Of a stretch of DNA of 52,661 nt, positions 46,049 through 52,661 are shown piece after piece (the stretch's first letter is position 1; each line of letters starts with the position of its first letter). This DNA is from Palsa-870 sp035937155 (GTDB lineage: Bacteria > Chloroflexota > Dormibacteria > Dormibacterales > Dormibacteraceae). A program made the position numbers and the translations under genes. Under the pieces are notes generated by a model. The model made no database searches and was not told where the DNA came from. It saw nothing but the letters and a program-made list of their open reading frames with translations. The stretch covers positions 1 through 52,661 of the forward strand of contig DASYVJ010000059.1 in assembly GCA_035937155.1 (NCBI GenBank), in the 5' to 3' direction.

Positions 46049-47019
46049 GCCTGATCACCGACGACTGGCGCCTCAAGCTCCTCGCAGTCGGGCTCGCCGT
46101 GCTGATGCTGGCCGCGGTCGCGTTCTCGCAAAACCCACCGACCATTGGCAATCTCGTAATCCCGCTGAACTACACGATGCCGCCGAATCTGATCCTGGTC
46201 AATCGGCCTACCAAGATCGACATCACCTATTCGGGTCTGGCCGACGCCATCAAGAACGTGAATACATCAAATACGTTCGCCACCGTCGATGCCACACACG
46301 CCAGCCTAGGCAGCGCTGTGAGGCTGGCGGTGCGGGTCACAAGTATCTCCGGAGTGACAGTGCAGAACCCGGCACCGATTGTTTTCAACGTCGATACTCT
46401 TCAAACCAAGGATCTATCCGTGCAGGTAATCGCGCGAACTGCGCCAGGTTGGTCCCTTGGAAAGCACGACGCCGTCTGTCCGGGTGCGCAGCCTACTCCG
46501 TGCGTCGTCCATTTCCTGGGGCCGTTGACGTGGGAAACCAACCTGACGGCGAGCGTGACAATTCCGGGCTTGCTCAGCGCGACCAACAGCGAGTCGTCCA
46601 ACTGGCCGATTCAGCTCCAGAACAGCAATGGATTTCTAGACCTCACCACATGCCGCACGCAGCCATGTGCGAGCCTGGATGTCACTGCAGTCGGCGTACA
46701 CCTCGAGGCCTCACCCGGATCGACGAGCAGTACGGTTGCGCTCGTCATTGCGCCACCAACTCATAAGCCGGCTTCCGGCTACTACATCACTGACGTGACC
46801 ATCACCCCGAACACGGTAGTGATCAGCGGTGATGCTGCGACGCTTGGCCGTATCCGCAACATCGTGCTTCCGGCGCTCGACCTGAGCGGCAAGACCGCTG
46901 ACTACACCCAGACGGTCCAGATTCCCTATCCCGACGGAACGAGCGGCCCGGTCGCCACCGCCACCGTGAAGTACTCGATCACCCGCGACCCGAACGCCTC
47001 GCCACCGCCTGGGGGGTAA
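46045..47019 (+). CDS. cdaR: CdaA regulator, YbbR-domain protein
   Basis: A 324-residue protein with one N-terminal membrane helix (about residues 9-27) and extracytoplasmic YbbR-like repeats (NLVIPLNYTMPPNLILVNRP, and ITDVTITPNTVVISGDAATL near the end). In Firmicutes this partner binds CdaA and modulates its activity. GTG 46045 overlaps the cdaA stop (GTGA). YbbR repeats are weakly conserved, so the assignment rests on both sequence and position. Confidence 0.88.
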   Translation: MSLITDDWRLKLLAVGLAVLMLAAVAFSQNPPTIGNLVIPLNYTMPPNLILVNRPTKIDITYSGLADAIKNVNTSNTFATVDATHASLGSAVRLAVRVTSISGVTVQNPAPIVFNVDTLQTKDLSVQVIARTAPGWSLGKHDAVCPGAQPTPCVVHFLGPLTWETNLTASVTIPGLLSATNSESSNWPIQLQNSNGFLDLTTCRTQPCASLDVTAVGVHLEASPGSTSSTVALVIAPPTHKPASGYYITDVTITPNTVVISGDAATLGRIRNIVLPALDLSGKTADYTQTVQIPYPDGTSGPVATATVKYSITRDPNASPPPGG

Positions 47020-47109
47020 ACTGCCGGCCGGGCGTGTAACCTGACGCCCGTTCCAGCCGTTCGATCAAGCACCGGTCGAATCCCCCCTGCCAGGAGTTCT
47101 AGTAAAGAA
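47020..47109 (+). promoter_or_regulatory. Leader of glmS with weak hairpin
   Basis: The 90-base gap contains a 7-bp hairpin (CGGGCGT 47029-47035 / ACGCCCG 47044-47050) without a T tract and AGGAG near 47093 ahead of the start. It is too short for the glmS ribozyme, and no such core is seen. Confidence 0.35.
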
Positions 47110-48954
47110 ATGTGCGGAATCATCGGCTACCTGGGCGATCGCGAAGCCACCCCGATCTTGATGGAGAGCCTCAAGCGGCTCGAATACCGCGGCTACGACT
47201 CCGCCGGCGTAGCGGTCCTCGAGGTCCCCAAGGCCGGCCAGGCCGCCCATACGAGCCTGACCAAGTCAGAGAAAAAGGTCGACACCCTGATCGAGAAGCT
47301 CCAGGCGGACATGCCGACCGGCCACCTCGGGATCGGCCACACCCGCTGGGCCACCCACGGCAAGCCGACCTACATCAACGCCCACCCGCACACCGACTGC
47401 CACGGCAAGATCTTCGTGGTCCACAACGGAATCATCGAGAACTTCGCCGAGCTCAGGGCCGAGCTGCAGGCGAAGGGTCACGAGTTCACGTCGGAGACCG
47501 ATACCGAGGTCGTGCCTCACCTGATCGAGGCCAACTACAAAGGCGACTTCCTCGCCGCTGTGCGGGCGGCACTCAAGCGCATCCACGGCGCATATGCCCT
47601 CGCGATGTTCTCCACCGACGACCCCGAGCTGCTCATCGGCGCTCGCTTGAACGCGCCGCTGGTGGTCGGGCTGGGCGACGAGGAGTACTACATCGCTTCC
47701 GATATCACCGCGATCATCCCGTACACGAAGCGCGTGCTTGTGCTCGGAGAAGGCGAGGTGGCAGCCGTCACGCCGCTGGGCGTGGAAGTCTCGACCGTGG
47801 ACGGGATCACTGTCAAACCGAAGCTGATCCAGGTCGATTGGGACGTAAGCCAGGCGCAGAAGGGCGGGTTCCAGCACTTCATGCTCAAGGAGATCCACGA
47901 GACACCCGAAGCGGTCGCCAACGCGGTGCGTGGGCGCCTCACCGACGACGGCATCGTTTCCTTCCGCGAGTTCGATGTCGATGACGAGAAGCTGCGCGCC
48001 TACGACGAGGTTCTCCTGCTGGGTATGGGGACCTCGCGGCACGCGGCCATGGTCGGCGAGTACCTCATCGAGGATTGGGCCGGGATTCCGGCACGCTCTC
48101 AGGACGCCTCAGAGTTTCGTTACCGCCGCCCGACGTTCGGACCCAAGACCCTCGCTGTCGTGCTCACGCAATCCGGAGAAACGGCTGACACGCTGGTCGG
48201 CCTCCACCGGGCGAAGGAGCGCGGCGCCCTGACGGTCGCGGTCACCAACGTGTTCGCGAGCTCGGCGGCGCGAGATGCGGACGGCGCCATCTACCTCCAT
48301 TCAGGTCCGGAGATCGGCGTCGCATCGACAAAGACGCTCGCTGCCCACATGGTCAGCCTCACGCTGCTCAGCCTTCGCCTTGCCACCGTCAATGGCCGCG
48401 TCTCCCTCGAACGGAGGCACGAGCTGGTGGCCGCCCTGAGGGCGCTGCCCGAACAGATCCGCGAGCTGGTTGACCGAGAGGAAGAGATCGCGAAGATCGC
48501 GCATCGCTACAGCCAGTACCGCAACTTCATGTACTTCGGCCGCGGCCTGAGCTACCCGGTGGCCCTCGAGGGTGCGTTGAAGCTGAAGGAGATCTCGTAC
48601 GTCCACGCGGAAGGCACCACCGGCGGCGAGCTCAAGCACGGTCCGATCGCTTTGCTCGACAAGGACTTCCCCGTGATCGCCATCTGCACGGCGAGCGCGA
48701 CCAAGGACAAGATGGTCAGCAACGTCCACGAGATCGCGGCCCGCAACGCGCCGGTTCTCGCGTTGGTGACGAAAGGAGACCACTCGCTGGACGGCATCGC
48801 AGCCGACCTCTTCGAGATGCCGCCGGCCGAAGAGGCCATGGCGGCAATCCTCAACACGGTCATGCTGCAACTGTTTGCCTACCACGTAGCAGTAGAGCTA
48901 GGCCAAGACGTAGACCAACCCCGAAACCTGGCGAAGTCAGTCACAGTGGAGTAA
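47110..48954 (+). CDS. glmS: Glutamine-fructose-6-phosphate aminotransferase
   Basis: First step of UDP-GlcNAc synthesis, 614 residues. The N-terminal glutaminase begins MCGIIGYLG with nucleophile Cys2, followed by EYRGYDSAGVA and GHTRWATHGKP. Two SIS sugar-isomerase domains follow (AVVLTQSGETADT; FMYFGRGLSYPVALEGALKL), ending DQPRNLAKSVTVE. Lies between c-di-AMP genes and alr. A palindromic repeat begins eight bases after its stop. Confidence 0.98.
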   Translation: MCGIIGYLGDREATPILMESLKRLEYRGYDSAGVAVLEVPKAGQAAHTSLTKSEKKVDTLIEKLQADMPTGHLGIGHTRWATHGKPTYINAHPHTDCHGKIFVVHNGIIENFAELRAELQAKGHEFTSETDTEVVPHLIEANYKGDFLAAVRAALKRIHGAYALAMFSTDDPELLIGARLNAPLVVGLGDEEYYIASDITAIIPYTKRVLVLGEGEVAAVTPLGVEVSTVDGITVKPKLIQVDWDVSQAQKGGFQHFMLKEIHETPEAVANAVRGRLTDDGIVSFREFDVDDEKLRAYDEVLLLGMGTSRHAAMVGEYLIEDWAGIPARSQDASEFRYRRPTFGPKTLAVVLTQSGETADTLVGLHRAKERGALTVAVTNVFASSAARDADGAIYLHSGPEIGVASTKTLAAHMVSLTLLSLRLATVNGRVSLERRHELVAALRALPEQIRELVDREEEIAKIAHRYSQYRNFMYFGRGLSYPVALEGALKLKEISYVHAEGTTGGELKHGPIALLDKDFPVIAICTASATKDKMVSNVHEIAARNAPVLALVTKGDHSLDGIAADLFEMPPAEEAMAAILNTVMLQLFAYHVAVELGQDVDQPRNLAKSVTVE

Positions 48955-48962
48955 ACCCCCAA

Positions 48963-49002
48963 TCCCCTCTCCCGCGTGAGCGGGAGAGGGCTAGGGTGAG
49001 GG
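48963..49002 (+). repeat. Palindromic repeat family 1, copy E (after glmS)
   Basis: The best copy: perfect 11-bp stem CCCTCTCCCGC (48965-48975) / GCGGGAGAGGG (48980-48990), loop GTGA, then CTAGGGTGAGGG. It fills the first half of the gap between glmS and the acpS-nnrD fusion. Confidence 0.93.
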
Positions 49003-49038
49003 CCGAGGGGATTGGACCCCTACCCCCACAATGAGCTG

Positions 49039-50268
49039 ATGCAGCGCATCGGGGTTGACGCCGTCTCGGTTGATCGCATCGCGCTCGCCGTCAGCCGTTC
49101 CGGCCGCGGCTTCCTCCGGAAGGTCTACACGCCCGCCGAGCAGGCCTACTGCGCTGGCAACGTCGAACGTCTGGCCGGCAGGTGGGCCGCCAAGGAGGCG
49201 ATCATCAAATGCTTCGACGGCACCGGCATCTGCTTTCCGCGCCGGCGCATCGAAGTGCTTCCTGGTCCCCAAGGCGCACCGCGCGCCCGGCTCCTGGGCG
49301 ACGATCGCGGGGCACGCGTCGAGGTGAGCATCACCCACCACAGCCGCCTCGCCGTCGCCACGGCGCACCTCGAGATGCCCGACGTCGTGGACACCCTTCT
49401 GCCCGCCCCCGACGCGGTGGTCCTGCCCGAGCGGCCGCACGACGCCCACAAGGGCACCTTCGGCACCGCAGTCGTTCTCGCCGGCAGCCTCGGCTTCACC
49501 GGCGCGGCCTACCTCGCCGCGACCGCAACGGCGCGAACGGGTGCGGGCCTCGTCAGGCTGCTTGTCGCCGACACGATCTACCCGATCCTGGCCACCAAAT
49601 GCACCGAGGTCATGGCGACGCCGGTGCCGGAGGTGGCCCCGGGGGCGGTCGGGCATGCCGCTTACGACTCGATCCTGCGCCAGCTGGCGACAGCCGAGGT
49701 CGGAGTCATCGGCCCTGGCCTCGGTCGCGACAGCTCGACCTGGCGCCTGGTCTTAGACCTCGCCGTGCACGCGCAGTGTCCCCTGGTGATCGACGCGGAC
49801 GGCCTCAACGCGCTGGCTGACTCGCCGCGATCCAAGGGCAAGCTGGGCAAGAACCGCGTCCTGACCCCTCACCCGGGGGAGCTGGCGCGTCTGACCGGCA
49901 AGACCGTCGATGCGATCAGCAGCGATCGCACCGCCTCGGCGCGCAAGGCGGCCAAGGAATGGGGCGCCGTGGTCGTGCTCAAGGGAGCGCACACCGTCGT
50001 CGCCCACCCCGACGGCCGTATCAGCGAGGATCCTCACGAGGTCCCAGCGCTCGCCACCGGCGGCACCGGTGATGTGCTCGCGGGCATCATCGGCGGCCTG
50101 ATGGCGCAGGGCTCCGATCCGTTCTCGGCCGCGGTCACCGGCGTGTACATCCACGCGGCAGCCGGCAGGCGGATCGCGGGGCGACTGGGCGACTCTGGCC
50201 TCTTGGCGAGCGACCTGCTCCCGGAGATCCCTGTGGTGATGAACGTGCTCCGCCAGGGCGGCCTCTAG
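49039..50268 (+). CDS. Fusion of holo-ACP synthase and ADP-dependent NAD(P)H-hydrate dehydratase
   Basis: A 409-residue two-domain protein from ATG 49039 (TTG 49012 would add nine residues). Residues 1 to about 112 are AcpS: RIGVDAVSVDRI with Asp7, and GRWAAKEAIIKCFDGTG with Glu53, the magnesium ligands that transfer phosphopantetheine to acyl carrier protein. Residues about 125-409 are NnrD (YjeF C-terminal, ribokinase fold): KGTFGTAVVLAGSLGFTGAA, IGPGLG (224-229), VIDADGLNAL, LTPHPGELARLTG and GGTGDVLAGIIGGL (341-354), which repairs hydrated NADH. No NnrE epimerase domain lies between or beside them. The frame is continuous with no stop or shift at the junction. Confidence 0.9.
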   Translation: MQRIGVDAVSVDRIALAVSRSGRGFLRKVYTPAEQAYCAGNVERLAGRWAAKEAIIKCFDGTGICFPRRRIEVLPGPQGAPRARLLGDDRGARVEVSITHHSRLAVATAHLEMPDVVDTLLPAPDAVVLPERPHDAHKGTFGTAVVLAGSLGFTGAAYLAATATARTGAGLVRLLVADTIYPILATKCTEVMATPVPEVAPGAVGHAAYDSILRQLATAEVGVIGPGLGRDSSTWRLVLDLAVHAQCPLVIDADGLNALADSPRSKGKLGKNRVLTPHPGELARLTGKTVDAISSDRTASARKAAKEWGAVVVLKGAHTVVAHPDGRISEDPHEVPALATGGTGDVLAGIIGGLMAQGSDPFSAAVTGVYIHAAAGRRIAGRLGDSGLLASDLLPEIPVVMNVLRQGGL

Positions 50269-50273
50269 GGGAC

Positions 50274-51344
50274 TTGACGGCACTCCGCTGGGCGGACATC
50301 GACCTCGGCGCCGTACGCGCCAACTGCGCCCGCATCATGGCGCACCTGCCGCGCGGATCGCACCTGCTGGGCGTCGTCAAGGCCGGCGGCTACGGCCACG
50401 GCGCGGTTCCCGTCGCGCGGGCGGCCGTTGACGGCGGGGCGACCGGCCTGGCGGTCGCCACGCTCGAAGAAGCTCACGAGCTGGGCGGCCTGGTGCGCGC
50501 CGAGCACGTCCTGGTCATGGGCGGCCTCACTTTGGATCAAGCGCGCTCGGCGGCGGCCGGCGGCTGGGGCATCGGGGTCTCGAGCCGCGAGGTGGCGGCG
50601 GCGCTTGGAGAAACCGATGAGGTCGTTCCGGTGCACCTGAAGATCGACACTGGGATGGGCCGTTTCGGGTGTCCACCGGCCGGCGCGCCGGAGCTGGCAC
50701 GTTTCATCGACGATTCGGCGGGACTGCGCCTGGCAGGCACCTGGACGCACTTCGCCTCCGCCGACTCCGATGACGCTATGACCCGAGACCAGTTCAACCG
50801 CTTTGTCGACGCCCTCGCCACGTTTGACGTCGACCCCGGCCAGCGCCACGCATGCAACTCGGCAGGTGCTCTGCGCCATCCCGAGTTTGCCCTGGACGCG
50901 GTCCGCTGCGGCATTGCGATCTACGGCTGCGAGTGGCCGGGCACGCAACCCGCACTCGCGCTGCGGTCGCTCGTGACGCATGTCAAGACTGTCGACGCCG
51001 GCGCGACCGTCGGCTATGGCGCGACCTGGAAAGCACCTGACAAAAGGCGCGTCGCGACAGTGGCCATCGGTTACGCCGACGGCGTCCACCGGGCCCGGTC
51101 CAACCGCGGCGACGTTCTCGTTCGCGGCCGGCGTGCGCCGCTCATCGGGGCGGTCAGCATGGACGCGATCACGCTTGACGTCACCGACGTATCGGGCGTG
51201 CAGGCAGGCGACGTCGCGACCCTGATCGGAGCCGACGGGGCTGAGCGGATCACCGCCGAAGAGGTGGGGGATTGGTCCAATACCATCTCGTACGAAGTCC
51301 TTACCAGCATCGGTCCCCGAGTGGAGCGGCGCTACTCGGAATAG
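50274..51344 (+). CDS. alr: Alanine racemase
   Basis: PLP enzyme making D-alanine for peptidoglycan, 356 residues from TTG 50274, five bases after the preceding stop. The PLP lysine is Lys36 in GVVKAGGYGHG; most family members have KANAYGHG, so the AGG is unusual but Lys, Tyr and His are kept. The catalytic tyrosine of the other subunit is Tyr248 in VGYGATW. IGYADG and APLIGAVSMDAITLDVT blocks are intact, ending NTISYEVLTSIGPRV. With glmS it supplies cell-wall precursors. Confidence 0.95.
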   Translation: MTALRWADIDLGAVRANCARIMAHLPRGSHLLGVVKAGGYGHGAVPVARAAVDGGATGLAVATLEEAHELGGLVRAEHVLVMGGLTLDQARSAAAGGWGIGVSSREVAAALGETDEVVPVHLKIDTGMGRFGCPPAGAPELARFIDDSAGLRLAGTWTHFASADSDDAMTRDQFNRFVDALATFDVDPGQRHACNSAGALRHPEFALDAVRCGIAIYGCEWPGTQPALALRSLVTHVKTVDAGATVGYGATWKAPDKRRVATVAIGYADGVHRARSNRGDVLVRGRRAPLIGAVSMDAITLDVTDVSGVQAGDVATLIGADGAERITAEEVGDWSNTISYEVLTSIGPRVERRYSE

Positions 51345-51363
51345 CTGCCACCCCCCTCCGATT
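51338..51363 (+). promoter_or_regulatory. Candidate SigR-type autoregulated promoter
   Basis: GGAAT at 51338-51342 is followed after 18 bases by ATT at 51361-51363, close to the GGAAT-N18-GTT pattern known for actinobacterial SigR/SigH. It lies about 40 bases before the sigma factor start, at the end of alr. A single mismatch and short motif make this tentative. Confidence 0.3.
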
Positions 51364-51404
51364 CCAGATGAGGCGAGGCAGGTGACCCTAAACTGGCTTT
51401 ACTG

Positions 51405-51980
51405 ATGGCCGAAAGTCCGGCACGAACTGCCTTCGCGGAAGAGGCATTGACGCACCTTGACACTCTCTACCGGGGAGCCCTGCGGCTTACCCGCGATCCG
51501 GACCAGGCGCAAGACCTCGTTCAGGAGGCCTACCTGCGCGCCCTTCGCTACCAGCACAGCTACCAGCAGGGCACGAACATGAAGGCCTGGCTCTTCGCGA
51601 TCATGCGCAACCTCTTCTGGGACCGCTTCAAGGGCTCCCGCAAAGAGGACGTGAGCCTCGACGACGTGGGCGAGTTCGTGCTCTACGAAAAGCTGCGCGA
51701 CGAGGGTGCCAGGCCCGAGGCCGACGTCCTCGACAAGCTCGCAGCCTCAGAGGTCGTGACCGCCGTCGAGAAGCTGCCCCCGCTGCACCGAGAGGTCGTG
51801 CTTTTGGTCGACGTCGAAGGGTTTTCGTACAAGGACGCCGCCCAGGCCCTCGGGGTGCCGATCGGGACTGTCATGTCCCGCCTCCACCGGGCCCGCCAGC
51901 AGCTACAAAAATCCCTCTATGACTACGCGGTGGAATCCGGTATTGTCCGCGGCAACGGCGGTCATCAGGTTCAGACATGA
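51405..51980 (+). CDS. ECF sigma factor, SigR/ECF12-like
   Basis: RNA polymerase sigma factor with only regions 2 and 4, 191 residues from ATG 51405. Region 2 has LTRDPDQAQDLVQEAYLRAL and NMKAWLFAIMRNLFWDRF (residues about 28-85); region 4 has LPPLHREVVLLVDVEGFSYK then APIGTV-like GVPIGTVMSRLHRARQQLQK (about 125-170). The next gene encodes a zinc anti-sigma protein and overlaps by ATGA, as in SigR-RsrA thiol-stress systems. Its target set is unknown. Confidence 0.9.
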   Translation: MAESPARTAFAEEALTHLDTLYRGALRLTRDPDQAQDLVQEAYLRALRYQHSYQQGTNMKAWLFAIMRNLFWDRFKGSRKEDVSLDDVGEFVLYEKLRDEGARPEADVLDKLAASEVVTAVEKLPPLHREVVLLVDVEGFSYKDAAQALGVPIGTVMSRLHRARQQLQKSLYDYAVESGIVRGNGGHQVQT

Positions 51981-52192
51981 AATGTAAGGATTGCGCGGAG
52001 AAGCTGGATCGCTTTGTTGACCGTGAGTTGAACTCGACGGAGGTCCTCGAGATGCAGCTCCACCTGGAGTCGTGCCCGGACTGCACCGACCACTACGAGT
52101 TCCAGGCTCATCTCAAGCGGCTGGTGAAGCACTCGTGCGAGTGCGATGCCCCGGTCGCCTTCCGGGACAAGCTTCGCCAGATCCTGTCCTGA
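51977..52192 (+). CDS. Zinc anti-sigma factor, RsrA-like
   Basis: A 71-residue zinc anti-sigma protein. The HxxxCxxC motif is HLESCPDC (His29, Cys33, Cys36); additional cysteines are Cys3, Cys6, Cys54 and Cys56, close to the layout of RsrA, where thiol oxidation releases zinc and frees the sigma factor. So redox sensing is plausible. ATGA overlap with the sigma gene ensures coupled synthesis. Its stop overlaps the putative CTG start of thiE. Confidence 0.88.
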   Translation: MKCKDCAEKLDRFVDRELNSTEVLEMQLHLESCPDCTDHYEFQAHLKRLVKHSCECDAPVAFRDKLRQILS

Positions 52193-52661
52193 TCGGGCGG
52201 CTGTATGCCGCTCACCTGTACGTCATCACTCCTGACGCGCCTCCCGACCGCGTCGTCGAGCTGGCATCTGCGGCCTTGCGTGGAGGAGCGGACGTCCTTC
52301 AGCTCCGTCACAAGAGCCTGGCCCGGGGCGACCTCCTTGCACTGGCGCGGCGAGTGCGCGATGTGACTGCTGGGTCGGGGGTGCTGTTCATCATTAACGA
52401 CTACGTCGACATCGCCCTGCTCAGCAATGCCGATGGAGTGCATCTGGGACCGGATGACCTGACCATCGCCTCCGCCCGGCGCGGCGCCGGCGACCGGCTG
52501 CTCATCGGGGCGTCCGCGTCCACTCCAGAGCGTGCGCGAGCAGCGATCGCGGACGGAGCCGACTATCTCGGCAGCGGGCCGGCGTTCGTCACCCCGATCA
52601 AGACCAAAAAGCAAGTCATCGGCCCCAAGGGGGTGGCCGAGATCGCCGCGGCCGCCGGCTC
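52189..52661 (+). CDS. thiE: Thiamine phosphate synthase, N-terminal part (runs off window)
   Basis: Couples the thiazole and pyrimidine halves of thiamine. Visible: LYVITPDAP, LRGGADVLQLRHKS, FIINDYVDIAL, DGVHLGPDDL, IGASAST and ADYLGSGPAFVTPIKTKK, together the TIM-barrel phosphate and substrate sites. No ATG, GTG or TTG is in frame near the expected start; CTG 52189 forms a CTGA overlap with the anti-sigma stop and gives LIGRLYAAHLYVIT. GTG 52141, inside the anti-sigma gene, is the other choice. The 3' end is outside the window. Confidence 0.88.
   Translation, partial: MIGRLYAAHLYVITPDAPPDRVVELASAALRGGADVLQLRHKSLARGDLLALARRVRDVTAGSGVLFIINDYVDIALLSNADGVHLGPDDLTIASARRGAGDRLLIGASASTPERARAAIADGADYLGSGPAFVTPIKTKKQVIGPKGVAEIAAAAG

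Noticed and set aside
47020..47109. glmS ribozyme
   Set aside because: The gap is too short and shows none of the ribozyme core; only a small hairpin is present.
31794..49002. The palindromic repeats as a CRISPR array or as terminators
   Set aside because: They are dispersed over 17 kb without regular spacers, and have no T tract after the stem.

Overview
The window is a GC-rich chromosomal segment from a Gram-positive-type (Terrabacteria) bacterium, tentatively a Chloroflexota/Dormibacterota/Actinomycetota-like lineage. This placement is inference: the RpoC has a large coiled-coil insertion near its N-terminus, S14 and S4 carry zinc motifs, a SigR/RsrA-like sigma/anti-sigma pair is present, cdaA-cdaR-glmS-acpS-nnrD-alr are clustered, and TTG starts are very common. 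No rRNA, tRNA, CRISPR array, insertion sequence or phage gene is seen.

Layout: (1) 1-5759, 3' part of rpoB and complete rpoC, ending at a strong hairpin terminator. (2) 5869-15336, a peptide/oligopeptide-type ABC importer with three substrate-binding lipoproteins, two permeases, two ATPases and a decayed copy of the 3' end of the second ATPase gene. This block separates rpoBC from the str operon. (3) 15445-16086 (minus), an RsmC-like methyltransferase divergent from rpsL. (4) 16146-38135, an almost unbroken ribosomal superoperon: rpsL-rpsG-fusA-tuf, the S10, spc and alpha clusters with secY-adk-map-infA-rpmJ and rpoA, then rplQ-truA-rplM-rpsI. (5) 38188-38949, a tyrosine phosphatase. (6) 38963-41500 (minus), a cobalt-type nitrile hydratase set (beta, alpha, accessory) behind a two-lobed PD-(D/E)XK-like protein, with a divergent small ribbon-helix-helix-like protein. 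(7) 41821-43704 (minus), an acyl-CoA synthetase. (8) 43739-51344, a small membrane protein, argF, cdaA, cdaR, glmS, an AcpS-NnrD fusion and alr: arginine synthesis, c-di-AMP signalling and cell-wall precursor/cofactor supply. (9) 51405-end, an ECF sigma factor, its zinc anti-sigma factor and the start of thiE.

Many genes are translationally coupled through NTGA overlaps (ATGA, GTGA, TTGA and apparently CTGA for thiE). The most unusual structural signal is a family of GC-rich palindromic repeats. Five copies of one family lie in the same orientation at the 3' ends of secY, map, rplQ, the ribbon-helix-helix gene and glmS, and one copy of a second family lies after rpsI. In map the repeat supplies the last codons and the stop codon; in the ribbon-helix-helix gene a changed base in the repeat lets translation run through it; after rpsI the repeat supplies possible start codons of the next gene.

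Other points worth following are the AcpS-NnrD fusion without the usual NnrE domain, the duplication scar in the ABC transporter locus, a probable leaderless infA transcript, and low-complexity tails on many ribosomal proteins, most strikingly on S3.
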